From Pictodentalium vernedei (lineage: Eukaryota > Mollusca > Scaphopoda > Dentaliida > Dentaliidae), in assembly GCA_031216915.1 (NCBI GenBank), contig CM062296.1, positions 456,396,681 through 456,460,680 of the forward strand: 64,000 bases of DNA, in the 5' to 3' direction. Numbering within the stretch: position 1 is the first letter of the stretch; each line of letters opens with the position of its first letter. A program made the position numbers and the translations under genes. The notes under the pieces were generated by a model. The model saw only the letters and a program-made list of their open reading frames with translations. It was not told the origin of the DNA and did no database searches. Positions 43,899-55,358 of this stretch are shown here, piece after piece.

Positions 43899-45850
43899 TA
43901 AAGCCAATCGCCAGACGGCTTTATGATGTTCATGCGCGGAGGTTGAAATTGGCATTACATGCAGCCAATCACTGTGTGAGCCAGTGCGACACGGCAATAT
44001 GAACAAGTTAATTTTAACTTGATAGTAAACAATATAGTAAACTTCATTCATAAAATATTAATGACAGGAGTGAAGGTCAACCGGCAAGTTGTTGATTGGA
44101 CATCAGATATCTCTGTAAAAGGTGATTGCTTCACTGAGCTTACAATTGTCATTTGCAAGCAATAACAATTCCGATGAAGACTGGGGAAGCCTTGTTGTGC
44201 CGAGTTATCAATTCAATGACAAACTGACAATTGTTGAGGGGTCGACATTGGGCATAAAGCAATATGCCACAAGTAAAATTCTCTTGTCACGGACATGTTG
44301 GCCAATGCTAATGTGCACAATCGAATCGCAAGATGAAGTGAACCGTGAATTGTATCATAGCAAAATATTGCGGTGCACTAAAATCGCGGTGAATCATTGC
44401 ATCGTTGCAGACCTAGATCTAAACTATAGGAATTGGAAAACTATTCCTCACTATGTCTTCAAACGTACGTTGTTGAGTACTCGACAATGTTCGTTTGTAT
44501 ACGTAATACGGAATAGTTTCTGCAATTACTAAGTACTCACGGAAATTGCCGATCATTAACGAAGACCTGAATGCCAAAGTCAATTATTTCTCAATATATA
44601 CAACACGGCTTCGAGGTGTAATCTATCTCAAAGGAGAAGTGGCAGATTTACTACATTTTAACCATGGAATGATGATCGCTATCAATATTTCAGATAACCG
44701 GTCAACTGTTTTTGTAATTGTCAGGGCAAAGCCAGCCTGAATATAGGGGCAAGGGGCCTCATATATAAAGATAGTGTAAGTTCAAAGGATATTCTGCATC
44801 AAGGCGAAAACCCTACGTGAATTTCACTTCTCTGTGAAGCTGGACATGGAAAAAAACACACGTGGTGTACATCCAGCTTCAACGCAGGAACCCAGGGGAG
44901 AAACGGTATGTTAGATAAGGTCTAATCTCATTTAAGTTATACAGTAGTCGCGAGTCTTACGAGACGTAATCAGTTGGTGGCAGGATATCATCACGGCCAA
45001 TTGAGAAACGAGATTCTAAAAGATAGAAATGTCTGTCGTGTCGTCACCTAATCATTAGCAAAGCAATGAGTGGCAGGAACGAATCGGTTCTCTCGACAAC
45101 TGAAATCACCGTTAAGTCACACGCGAGATGACTTGTATTGATTCTGCCTCGATATACGTCATCTCCCACCGTTTTGGCAGATGGACAGATGAGCGTCTGT
45201 CCACCTGACAGTTTAGGGTAAAAAGTATATATATACCTTGAAGAGCAGAGCATTAGACACACACTTGGGGTCACACACACGTTGGTGAAGTCCAGGGCAG
45301 GCGGACTCTGTTTCCTGGCATAGGGGTACCTTCGATCACAGGACCCTGAAACAGCTGGAATCACCAGACAGGGCATTCCACGATTGATTTAGCTTAAGGT
45401 TGATAGGCGGCTACAGTGCCAAATTCGTTGAGAAGGAAAACTCAAGGTGAAACGTTAAAGTTTAGATTGTCGAGTAGCAGGTATGAGTCTGCAATGGTCA
45501 GAAGTGTAGGTTAATTGTATTGTGCATATTAACCCTTTGAAGCGTCAGACTGATTGCATTGGGAGTAGTTTGTTTTGCTGTCGAAGCATCGTAATACCGA
45601 CTGGAGATCGGTGTGAGTGACAATTTCGCCCTAGCACAAAAGGGGCATTTGTGAATCGTTAATTCAACCAGGAACAGTGAACATTTCAATAGGACTTTCA
45701 CGGAGGACTTTCAAAAGGCACATAAGGTATGAATAGACAATATCTGACCCAACTCAGAAGTACAGTGGCTTTATAGATGACAAACATTGCTGGTCGGAAC
45801 CCTCCGACAGCCAGAGGTACAGTTACGTGCAGACGTTGACATTTGAGCCT
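43899..45850. other. Mostly unique sequence, no gene supported
   Basis: Less repetitive than the rest of the window. A 136-codon frame at 44122-44532 and a 64-codon frame at 44546-44740 have no recognisable motif and no clear splice context, so I do not call them. This stretch could be host intron or promoter upstream of the candidate exon at 46982. Confidence 0.35.
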
Positions 45851-45852
45851 AA

Positions 45853-45985
45853 GCGGGTGAAGCTCTTATGGCGAGCTCACGGTAATAACATTTCAGATTT
45901 GTGAAGCTCTTATGGCGAGCTCTCCATAATATAATTTCAGATTTGTGAAGCCCTTATGGCGAGCTCACGGTAGTAACATTTCCAG
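45853..45985. repeat. Three tandem ~54-nt units
   Basis: GTGAAGCTCTTATGGCGAGC recurs at about 45857, 45901 and 45945 (AAGCCCTT in the last). CACGGTAATAACATTTCAGA-like sequence follows in each. Confidence 0.75.
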
Positions 45986-46113
45986 TGTGTAGACTATGGT
46001 GTACATTATGTCGGCATCCAGGGTGGCCCTCCATCATACAGCTTTCTGCTAGTTGCGCATATGGGTACACATCTGCCGATTTCATCGGCCTATTTTTAAG
46101 AATGCCAGGCCTG

Positions 46114-46133
46114 GTGTCATTGACACTTTCATT
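46114..46133. repeat. Solo copy of the array-element 3' end
   Basis: GTGTCATTGACACTTTCATT without an adjacent tandem array; a relic or solo end of the A/E/F group. Confidence 0.6.
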
Positions 46134-46981
46134 CATGTAAGCTACACACCACATGTGACGTTGGATGATGTCAAACATCATGGCTTGGGAGGAGTTATTA
46201 CATTGATTGCCATGATGAAATCTTGGGGGAGCAGTTTGAGTGCAGGGTCCTGTGAATACCATGTTTTGATCTTGTGTTTGAACATGCTTTCAAAACATTG
46301 AAAGATCTAGTTTTCCATTCTGTGGTCATTGTTCTGGAAAACAACACTGTTTGGTGGAAACTCCATTTTAACTTTCATATGGGGTGTGAAAATTGAGCAA
46401 TAATAAAAACCTGCCTGTATTCTTGCCATTATATGGGTGCACTCTATTTGTTTCTAAGTGTACTTGCCCCAGAAAATAGTGAATGGGTTACAGTGAGGTA
46501 AATAAACCAGGAATTCTTCTTGGAGAATCATGATATGCAGTTGACAAAAATTATGTACTTACTGAAATTTTTGTTGCAGAATTTTTTTCTTTCTAAATTA
46601 AAATGTATTTTATCTGCTTTAGTAAGTTATTTACATTTGAGAAAAATATATGCAATAAAGCAATCATGCAAAAGCTCTTTCATTCCCATTCTTCTGGCTC
46701 ACTTATCACTCTTTTCATTTGACTTCTCCCTAGAATCTGTAATAAAGGGGGAAGTGACCTCTCCCTCAATTGACCCCCTAAGCTGGTCATTCATCACGAT
46801 ACATATTCATATTATGAGTTCCATATCGAAAACAACTGTACATCCCATAGTGATGTACAGCAGGATTGTCACTTGGATTCTCGCAAAACTGTATGGAATA
46901 TAGGCCCTGCTGTATCTCCCATCCTAAGGTTTCTAGTTTTAAGTTATTCTTTCGCTGAATGTGTTTGTTTTTCTTTTACAG
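46134..46981. other. No repeat seen; possible host intron
   Basis: Unique-looking sequence ending in a good acceptor, a pyrimidine-rich tract TTTGTTTTTCTTTTACAG at 46964-46981. The frame at 46520-46903 shows no known motif. Confidence 0.35.
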
Positions 46982-47012
46982 AATGTCAGAAGGACCATCT
47001 TCTCCAAAACGG
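46982..47012 (+). CDS. Candidate host micro-exon with start codon (MSEGPSSPKR)
   Basis: A 31-nt exon between a strong acceptor (polypyrimidine tract and CAG at 46979-46981) and a consensus donor GTAAGT (from 47013). The ATG at 46983 opens ten codons, MSEGPSSPKR, that end exactly in phase 0 at the donor. This would be the first coding exon of a plus-strand host gene with the rest beyond this window or unrecognised. No partner exon was identified, so the gene cannot be named. The coincidence of all three signals in otherwise unique sequence is the only support. Confidence 0.4.
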
Positions 47013-47423
47013 GTAAGTGTTTCTTGTTTCATTCAGTCTACTTCACAGGATTCAGCTACATCCCAAGTTTTGCTGGTCCATAACAATTGGAAAAACCGTG
47101 GTTAAACATCATGCAGCTTACTGCTGAATAAATATTCAAGAAAGAAAGTATAATAGAAACAAATGTGAAAAAATAGCATAAAAGATGAAATATAATAGCT
47201 TTAATGTTGCATTTTTGTGGACAAGAAGTCATGCAAAGAGTTTAATGACATGTTGTTGTCCACCCAACCATATACAATTTTGCTATGGATTTCAAAATAT
47301 CACGTGCTACCCGAGAATATCAAATTGATTGGGTGACTGACGATTTTCTTTGTGTTATGTTGTGCTAGAGAGCCTTGGTTCTTGAGAAAACACGCTAGTT
47401 TTTGTCTTCCGACATTTAAAAAA
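47013..47423. other. No gene seen
   Basis: Between the candidate exon and the Tc1 start. It probably contains the Tc1 left end, but no inverted terminal repeat could be matched to the right side. Confidence 0.35.
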
Positions 47424-50400
47424 ATGCCAAGGTTAACTGAAAATCAGAGGTTGCGTGCCACTGGTATGCATCAGGCCTCGAAATGTTGAAAATTTTCCAC
47501 CTATCACAGGCGACAGGTAAATATATTTTCTACCTGTCACCTCCATAAAACTACCTGAACAAAAGGTATCTGACAGTGGAAGCCCGTCCTGCGAGCGAAG
47601 GAGATGCAAAGCCACAAGTGCCGAAGGCACAAAGCTGCGAGCACCAAAGGCGCAAAGCATTTGGCCGGGGGTCAGGGTCCTCCCCCAGAAAATTTTGAAA
47701 AATTGTTGTGCACACATGCGTTTTCCTGTGTACTGGCAATGGTTATAAGGCTAATTTTCGGTTCCATTTCATGTGATTTTTTTGTAGGGAAACATTTTTA
47801 ATGCGAATAATTTTCAATATGCTCCCACCCCACGCACACACTGTAATGGCATAATCCCGCCTAAGACATTGATCATCGTTTCTATCACGTCTTTAAAACA
47901 TGTGACCATGTTGAACCATAGGCTTACACCGTACCAATCTTTTTCAGAATATATGTAAATTTTAATAAAAGTTTACCTTGTTTCTTCCCAAGTGTTTTGT
48001 GTTCTTCCTAGCCCTGTTCTTCCGTCCAAAATTGTAATTCTTTTGAGATCACGCCGAAATACAACTTTTCGATGTTCCGACGAGATGTTCAATTGACACA
48101 ACTAGAAGAACCGGAAAGCACTGGCAGGTATATGCGACTGATGCAAAATACATTATTCACTGACTCACCCATTATTTATGAACAGGTAGGCCTATTATTT
48201 CTTTATGGCAGGTAAGAGAAGGTGGGAGGAGGTAGCGGCCAGCTGAGGGAGAGGCTGTTTACATATGTTATTTTCTTTTTATCAAGTGTTGAAAATTAGC
48301 GGCAGTAATTTTCAGTACATAATAACAAAATAATATTTGTGAACAGGCATTATTTCTTCACAGGATGGGGAGGGGGAGGGATTTTAGGTGGGGAGGGGAG
48401 GGTTGATTTTATTCAACATGTTATAAAAATCTTAGAAACACTCTTATAGTTATAAAAATAATTATCTCATTGAAAGGCTGGCACACAGTGTCAGAAAAAA
48501 ACTTAATTCCCAGGACAATAAAAGTTGTGCGCGAAGTCAAATTGGCCTTTCCTACATTGGGTCCTTTGGGGTTTTCTTTGACACTCAGTAAATTTTGAAT
48601 ACTCAAATTACTGTACAAAATTTGGGAATAAAATATCTGTAGCCTATAATTTATATGGATATTTTTTGAATTTCAAATTTTGTACAGTAATTTGGTATAA
48701 AATGGAAAGTACACGTAATTTGGAAAAATGAATGCTATTCAAAGTGCCATCAAATATTGTATGTCATAATTTGTCGTAATACGGCTTTTACCATCTTACG
48801 TACTTCTTTATTTATTTGGGAACCTGAGCTATTAAGAATTTCTGGAAGTACATTGAAAAACGCCATGAATGGATGAACGGTTTTAAATGCCAACACGAGC
48901 GAGACGATTCTTGGCATGCATGCACATTTCTTCGTCGGTTTGGCTCGTAAATGCAATGACAGAACAAATTCCATAGTCAGATGTAATCGAGGATGTCCGG
49001 CAGCAAACACGTCGGTGGAACCGTGGAAAACAGACTGGCCACCGCCATTTGCGATTTTTCAACTGCAGATTTGATGAAGGCAAACACACGAAGGTTGGTT
49101 GGTGGTTGGGGGTGGGGGGGGGGGGGGGGGGGTTCGATACAGCTATGAAATGAGAACGGAGGTCCCTTTAAAATTTATACTGTCAGTGCATTCCCGTATT
49201 TATTTGTTCTCTCTGACACACGCATCCGGTAGACACAATTCACTGGGCCCAAGATTCGCTGCCGCAACCGCAAGCATGTGCACCCAGCTTAAAACAACTT
49301 CACAAGTTGCAAATATTTCACCGAAGGCCCAAAATGAAAGTAGCAAATACGAGTTTGACGTCATATGTGAAGGAACATTATTTGATTGACAGTAAATTTC
49401 GGCCATTTGCGATCGCAGTGTTTCAAATAAAATCCCACGCAGCACGAAAAAACTTCTGTGTGTGTTCGAGATGCGGTGGAGGGGGGGGGGGGGGGGGTGG
49501 TGACGGCACAATACGAGTGGGAATGGTAAGGGCTTCTTAAACATTTGTTGATCTTTAGTTGAACATTTTAAGACTGACTGATGCTTATTGACAAAAGAAA
49601 TATACCTGGCACAAACAATGCCATTTTTGTCCCTTTTCGCGCGTTGTCAGATATTTGAGCTCACCTGTCGGCGGCGACAGGTAACCACTATTTCTACCTG
49701 TCGCATGGCGACAAACACCTGTCGGCGACAGGCAGACAGGTGTACATTTCGAGCCCTGGTATGCATTATGCTGGGATACCTCCAGATGAGCTCACTGTTG
49801 AGTTCGGAGTCAATATGGCCACTATTTACTGTCTCATTGGAAGGTTTTGAACCACTGGATCTACTGTCGACCAACCGCGTTCAGGTCAACCAAGAGTTAT
49901 GACCCCTGCACAAGACCGACTCATCAGGATGTCTCACTTGCGGGATTGCTTCCTCTGGGCGACTAGTACAGCAGCAATTACTCCTGGCAGAACTAACAAT
50001 AGAATCAGTGCACAAACTGTCTGCAACAGACTCACTGAACACGGCATCCGAAGTAGGCGTCCATACCATGGACCAATCCTTACCCAACGCCATCGTACTG
50101 TCAGAATGGAATGGGTACGTCAGCATACTCACGGGACTCAGCAGCGTTCGAGCACAGTTCTTTTTAGGGATGAATCACGATTTTGTCTACGGCATGCAGA
50201 TGGTAGGGCAAGAGTGTATCGCCAACGAGGAGAACGGTTTTCTGATGCTTGTGTGTGGGAATGCGACCATTTCGGCAGGGGTGGTATAATGGTTTGGGCA
50301 GGAATTTCCTTGCACCGTCGAACACAGTTGATCTTCATCGATGGTAATCTGAATGGACAGCGATATAGGGACAGAATTCTTAATGCTGTTGTCCTGCTGT

Positions 50401-50720
50401 TAATGCTAACGTCGGATTGCAGTTATTCCAGCAAGACAATGCCCGATGTGGCACGTATCTGTCGTGACTTTCTTGAGGAGCAGAGCATCGAACTTCTTCC
50501 CTGGCCCCCACTTTTGCCAGATTTGTCGCCAATCGAGCATCTTTGGGATCAATTGGACCGTCGAGTACGACTAAATGATCTTCAGATGATAGGCAATTTA
50601 CGTAATGTTCTAAGGCAGGAGTGGAATGCAGTACCACAGGGTGACATCCAGAGACTTATCAGGTCCATGTGCTGTTGATATCTTGCCATCCAAGAGGCTA
50701 ACGGTGGACATACACACTAT
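47424..50720 (+). pseudogene. Tc1-like transposase gene, decayed and split by a hAT-like insertion
   Basis: The N-terminus MPRLTENQRLRATGMH lies at 47424-47471. After the 2.3-kb insertion the frame resumes with YAGIPPDELTVEFGVN... (first helix-turn-helix), then TTGSTVDQPRSGQPR, ISAQTVCNRL and FRDESRF (first catalytic Asp). GGIMVWAGIS follows, and near the end PDLSPIEHLWDQLDR (third catalytic residue, Glu). Damage: a TGA within the first third (GRF*TTGSTV), frame loss around the second Asp so that QQDNA is read out of frame near 50430, and a TGA (50676-50678) just before the natural C-terminus EANGGHTHY. The family normally has ~340 residues and a DD34E triad. It cannot make active transposase. 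Confidence 0.85.
47472..49758. mobile_element. hAT-like non-autonomous element, 8-bp TSD, inside the Tc1 gene
   Basis: A 2,287-bp insertion with 14-bp inverted ends (CAGGCCTCGAAATG left, CAGGGCTCGAAATG right by complement) and the 8-bp duplication GTATGCAT at 47464-47471 and 49759-49766. Termini CAGG and an 8-bp target are hAT hallmarks. Both subterminal regions are crowded with ACCTGTCGCC-like words in both orientations (e.g. CGACAGGTAA, ACCTGTCGGC), likely transposase binding sites. The interior has several poly-G runs and no hAT transposase. Small minus-strand frames (48750-49089) are unrecognised and not called. Confidence 0.85.
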
Positions 50721-50769
50721 TGACTGCATGTGTGAACTTTTCATTTCACCCCATGTCTGAATTATGACA

Positions 50770-51559
50770 TCCTGACGTGACGCTGGCAACAGTAAGAACT
50801 TGGTATGTGTGTTTGGGGGTGACCTCTAGATGTGATGAGCTATTGATTTTTTTCATTTCTTTAAACAATTATTGTCATTATCACCAGCCTTTGAACTTAC
50901 TGCATTTGTGCAGCAACTTATCCCTTTTGCGCTCTCTGAAGGGTATATTTATGAATTTCCATGAAAAAGACAAAAAAACATTGCCACAAGCAATGACCTT
51001 CAAACTTAGTGCATTTGTGTATTAACATCTTCCTTTGGCATGCCTCAGAGAGCGCATTCATCATCAGGTTGTTTTGAAACTTTGTATGCTTATGCAGGGT
51101 GACAAAGATAGGAGCTATTGATTTTCTTTTTATTTCCATCAAAAACTGTTGCTGTTCAAAACAATCTTGGAATTTATTACTTTTGTGCATCAACATTCTT
51201 CTTTGACATGGCCTACAGGACACATTTATCTTAGGATTGTTTTTGAACTCGGTGTGCTCATTAGCTGAGACCTTTAGATAAGAGCTATTGATTAGCATTC
51301 ATTTCTGTGAAAAAAGTTGCCATTTCCAATAACCTCTGAACTTACTGCATTTGTGTATCAGCATTCTTCCTTTATCCAGCCTTACAGTTTACATTTAAAA
51401 ATGCATGGATTACTCTGACATTGTGTACACACAATGAGTAATATTGAAGTTTCACCAAATAACATTGGTACCAATGATCTTCAATTTTGCCATTTCACTT
51501 TTAATTTACCAAGTTCAAGTTTGTCAAGTTGAGCTACAGTGTCATTGACACTTTCATTT
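50770..51559 (+). mobile_element. Tandem-array element, family F, truncated at its left
   Basis: Four imperfect units of ~110-170 nt share CTTACTGCATTTGTG (50897, 51008, 51172 variant, 51338) and GAGCTATTGATT. Then AT-rich sequence leads to the 3' palindrome AGTGTCATTGACACT (51538-51552) and TTCATTT. No hairpin head is visible; the left end abuts the Tc1 relic. The units are unlike families A and E, yet the 3' end is the same. Confidence 0.6.
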
Positions 51560-52036
51560 GAAAGTTTTTCACTGAAACTCCGTCACTTGATTTGCTTTGG
51601 GTTTGGTAAACATTGTTTAAAAAGAAAGAGGTTGATTTGAGATTACATCGGTGCACTCATGCTAACTTCAGTCAGCTGTTTTGCTGTTCGGTTTCTTTAC
51701 AGACCTGAAGCGCCACCACAAGATAATTTCCTCAAGACTGATACTGTTCGTACAACTTGATAATTTGAAAATTTGAGGACTGCAACTGAGTGCAGCATGA
51801 AAAATTCATTTTTTTCAGCTGGAAGTAATTATTCGGTTAAATAAATATATTTACAACATGGCTTCAGTAACCGGAAAGCATCACTTGGACCATTTTATTT
51901 TGGTGACGTTATCAATTAGTTTGACCCACTATTTGGGAAGAATCGTCGTCATCATACGTGATCATATGGAGAACTAGAAGGTCATGGTAAGTTGTGACAA
52001 AAATAAAACATCCAGTGATGAATGCACAGTCTCTAC
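51560..52036. other. No gene seen
   Basis: Unassigned sequence between array elements. Confidence 0.4.
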
Positions 52037-53817
52037 ATTTATTAGTCACCGGAGGGGACTATAGGTTTGCACTCCGTCCATCCATCAGTCTGTCCGTCTG
52101 TCTGTCTCTCTGTCAGTCACAGTTTAGTTTTCCAGAGTTTTTTTGGAAATGCTTCAGTGGAATGATTTCATTTTTGGTAAACTACTATAGAACGATGACT
52201 TACAGATCAAGTTTGAGTTTCATGCTGATTGCATCATTATTCTTGTGTGAGTTACGGCCCTTGGAAATATGGGAAAAAGCACCAAAATATCAGTTTTCTG
52301 GAGTTTTTTTGGAAATGCTTCAACGGTATGATTTCTTTTTTGGTAAACTACTATACAACGATGACTTACAGATCAAGTTTGAGTTTCATGCTGATTGCGT
52401 TATTCTTGTGTGAGTTACGGCCCTTGGAAATATGGAAAAGCACCAAAATATCAGTTTTCTGGAGTTTTTTTTGAAACTCTTCAACAGAATGATTTCATTT
52501 TTGGTAAACTACTATAGAACGATGACTTACAGATCAGGTTTGAGTTTCATGCTGGTTGCATTATTCTTGTGTGAGTTATGGCCCTTGGAAATATGGAAAA
52601 GCACCAAAATATCAGTTTTCTGGAGTTTTTTTGGAAACGCTTCAACAGAATGATTTCATTTTTGGTAAACTACTATAGAATGATGATTTACAGATCAAGT
52701 TTAAGTTTCCTGCTGATTGTATTATTCTTGTGTAAGTTGTGGCCCTTGGAAATATGGAAAAGCGACAAAATTTCAGTTTTCTGGACCTTTTTGGAAACGC
52801 TTCAATGGAATGATTTCATTTTTGGTAACCTACTACAGAAGGATGACTTACAGATCAATTTTGAGTTTCATGCTGATTGCCTTATTCTTGTGTGAGTTAT
52901 TGCCCTTGGAAATATGGAAAAGCGCCAAAATATCAGTTTTCCAGACTTTTTCTGGAAACGCTTCAACGGAATGATCTCATTTTTGGTAACCTACTATAGA
53001 ACGATGACTTACAGATCACGTTTCATTTACACTCTGTCCATCCATCCATCAGTCTGTCAGTCAGTCTGTCGGTTATACTTTAGTTTTCCGGACTTTTTTT
53101 GGAAATGCTTCAACGGAATGATTTCATTTTTGGTAACCTACTACAGAAGGATGACTTACAGATCAATTTTGAGTTTCATGCTGATTGCCTTATTCTTGTG
53201 TGAGTTATTGCCCTTGGAAATATGGAAAAGCACCAAAATATCAGTTTTCCAGATTTTTTCTGGAAACGCTTCAACGGAATGATCTCATTTTTGGTAACCT
53301 ACTATAGAACAATGACTTACAGATCACGTTTCATTTACACTTTGTCCATCCATCCGTCAGTCTGTCAGTCAGTCTGTCGGTTATACTTTAGTTTTTCCGA
53401 AGTTTTTTTGGAAACGCTTCAACGGAATGATTTCTTTTTTTGTAACCTACTATAGAATGATGACTTACAGATCAAGTTTCATTTGTGCTCTGTCCATCCG
53501 TCAGTCTGTCAGTCAGTCTGTCAGTCATACTTTAGTTTTCCAGACTTTTTTGGGAAATGCTTCAACCGAATGATTTCATTCTTGGTAACCTACTATAGAA
53601 CGATGACTTACAGATCAAGTTTGAGTTTCATGCTGATTGCATTATTCTTGTGTGAGTTATGGCCCTTGGAAATATCAGTTTTCTGGACTTTTTTTTTGAA
53701 ATGCTTCAACGGAATTCATGCTGATCACATCTAGGTTATAACATTTGTATAATTATTAATGCTCATTAGTCCGGTAGGGGACATTGTATTGCTTCAGCGA
53801 TACGAGCACTCTTGTTT
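52037..53817 (+). mobile_element. Hairpin-headed tandem-array element, family C
   Basis: Starts ATTTATTAGTCACC with the short hairpin TAGTCACC-GGA-GGGGACTA, then a (CCATCAGTCTGTC)-type microsatellite. About ten units of ~160 bp follow, each with GGAATGATTTCATTTTTGGTAA, TGACTTACAGATCA and GTGAGTTATGGCCCTTGG (with variations). The microsatellite reappears inside the array at about 53035, 53340 and 53485, so larger units were amplified. The right end is TAGTCCGGTAGGGGACA, then a hairpin (GTATTGC-TTCA-GCGATAC) and CTCTTGTTT. The ORFs over this region are translations of the repeat. Confidence 0.75.
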
Positions 53818-54190
53818 ACTATACAAGTGGTGAGGTATATCGATAGTAAATACGTCACACATATGATCTCAAACATTTGCTGGGGATTTCTGCACACTTT
53901 GTACCACCGTATTTTCGCAAGAAATTAAATTGGCGGCGACCGGTCTCCATGTATTAAGATAAGAAAAAGCAACCAGCTTTCAAGTTTTGTCTTCAGTCGA
54001 ATACGTCAGAAACACAGCTGAGAAATTAGGCAAATGGAATAAAAAAAATTAAGGCAACCTTTAGGCAAATGAAACGATCGTTTGCCCAATTTGTGCCTGA
54101 TTATGTATTATGTGATTCAAAAACATATTTTGGATACGACTGTAGTACATGCCTCTTCAGCAGCCAGAGTAAATGGATGTCAAGAGTGGA
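53818..54190. other. No gene seen
   Basis: Unassigned sequence. Confidence 0.4.
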
Positions 54191-54191
54191 G

Positions 54192-54711
54192 TCCAGCCTG
54201 GATATCTCTTCCCACCCACTCTCACCTCCCATAAGGCATTTTCCACAATTTGGTTTAGATGGTATTACTGACCATATTATAAGGGATTTCTGTTACCTTT
54301 CAATAAATATTCAAATTTGGTGCATTGCACTGTATATCAGATTTGTTATGTAGACGGGTGGTGGGTAGGGGGTAGATATCCAGGCCTGGATATCTTCCCC
54401 ACACCCATGAATTTTTTTTCCCTTTTACCTCAATACTATTTGATGCTCAGATGTTCAGAATACATTTATGACATCATTTCATTGTCAGGCATTTGTTTTG
54501 AAAGAAAACATCACTCCACCAAATAGTAATGCCATTTAGGCCAGGCTTAACAAAGTCATGTACATGTTATCAATCACCATATCACAAACTGGTGAAAGTT
54601 TTTTTTTCCAAAACTCTGCTTAGATTGTGTGTGTCTCCACTTTTAAAGCAAAAAGGCTTTGAATTAATGAGAAACCAAATTGTGGAAACTGCCCAATGTG
54701 AGGTTGGGTGG

Positions 54712-54751
<40 letters not shown>

Positions 54752-54776
54752 GGATATCCAGGCCAGGATATCTAAC
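54192..54776. mobile_element. Foldback element with inverted ends and central palindrome
   Basis: The left arm CCTGGATATCTCTTCCCACC... to CCACAATTTGGTTT is inverted at 54670-54776 (AACCAAATTGTGGAAACTGC... to GGATATCCAGGCCAGG). A perfect 22-nt palindrome built on GATATCCAGGCCTGGATATC lies at 54374-54395. The right arm is expanded by 38 consecutive G (54713-54750). Confidence 0.65.
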
Positions 54777-54875
54777 TCCCCCATGAAAAAAGAGATTTGT
54801 CATTAAATCAGTTATGAAGAATAACGTATCCTCTGTATTAATTCTCTCAGTTCAGTTTGAAGGTAATATTTTTAA

Positions 54876-54971
54876 CCCCCCCCCCCCCCCCCCCCCAGGT
54901 TACTGGGAGGGGACTTATGGATTGCACCCTGTCCATTTGTCTGTCCATCTGTCTGTCTGTCTATCCTGTTA
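54876..54971 (+). repeat. Head of a second family C-like array element (C2)
   Basis: After 21 C (54876-54896) comes GGTTACTGGGAGGGGACTTATGG, a degenerate version of the family C head, with the (GTCTGTCCATCT)n microsatellite. The core then continues beyond two later insertions: 55372-55488 (TGTTTCAAATTTTTAACCTTAATCAG) and 61263 onward (TGTTTCAAATATTTAACATTAATCAG). Confidence 0.55.
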
Positions 54972-54984
54972 CCACCTGAATGTT

Positions 54985-55358
54985 ATTTATTAGGGTTTAA
55001 CGACACTTTTAACAGCCAAGGTCATATGTCGGTGACCGTTTTAAAGGGTGGAGGAAGCCAGATTGCCCGGAGAGAACCATCAATCAATGGCGATCAGCTG
55101 CCAGTGCCCCAACATCGTAACTCTGCACTGCTGCACAGGCAGGGTTAGATTGGTTGAAGACATGCACACCATCGACGTGCAGTACGCCTTAGTACACGGA
55201 ATCACCGTGCCCCTATGTGGACAATTGGGGTTAAGTGACACAACGCGGGAGTCCGAATCGATCGCTCAAACGGTCATCCATGCAAGAATTAACCAGGCTC
55301 GACGTTGCTTAACTTCAGTGATCTGATGAGAACCGGTTACCGCAATGCCACCACGCCT
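54985..55358 (-). mobile_element. 5S rRNA-derived SINE
   Basis: A 374-bp element on the minus strand with a 13-bp target duplication CCACCTGAATGTT (54972-54984 and 55359-55371). Its 5' ~90 nt match 5S rRNA (GAAGTTAAGCAACGTCGAGC, then CTGGTTAATTCTTGCATGGA and TGACCG), including the region of the internal RNA polymerase III promoter. The middle and tail (CTGGCTTCCTCCACC, GACCTTGGCTGTTAAAA, GTCGTTAAACCCTAATAAAT) look like the conserved tail of invertebrate SINEs. It is not a functional 5S gene, because the 3' half of 5S is missing. Mobilised by a LINE in trans. Confidence 0.82.

Noticed and set aside
44122-44532. 136-codon ORF considered as a host gene
   Set aside because: No recognisable domain, no supporting splice sites or neighbours, and length compatible with chance in this composition.
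52000-53740. Chain of 70-140-codon ORFs with repeated ISFLEFFWK-type peptides
   Set aside because: The repeated peptides are translations of the ~160-bp family C tandem units in successive frames.
55268-55358. A functional 5S rRNA gene
   Set aside because: Only the first part of 5S is present, diverged, fused to a SINE body and flanked by a target duplication.
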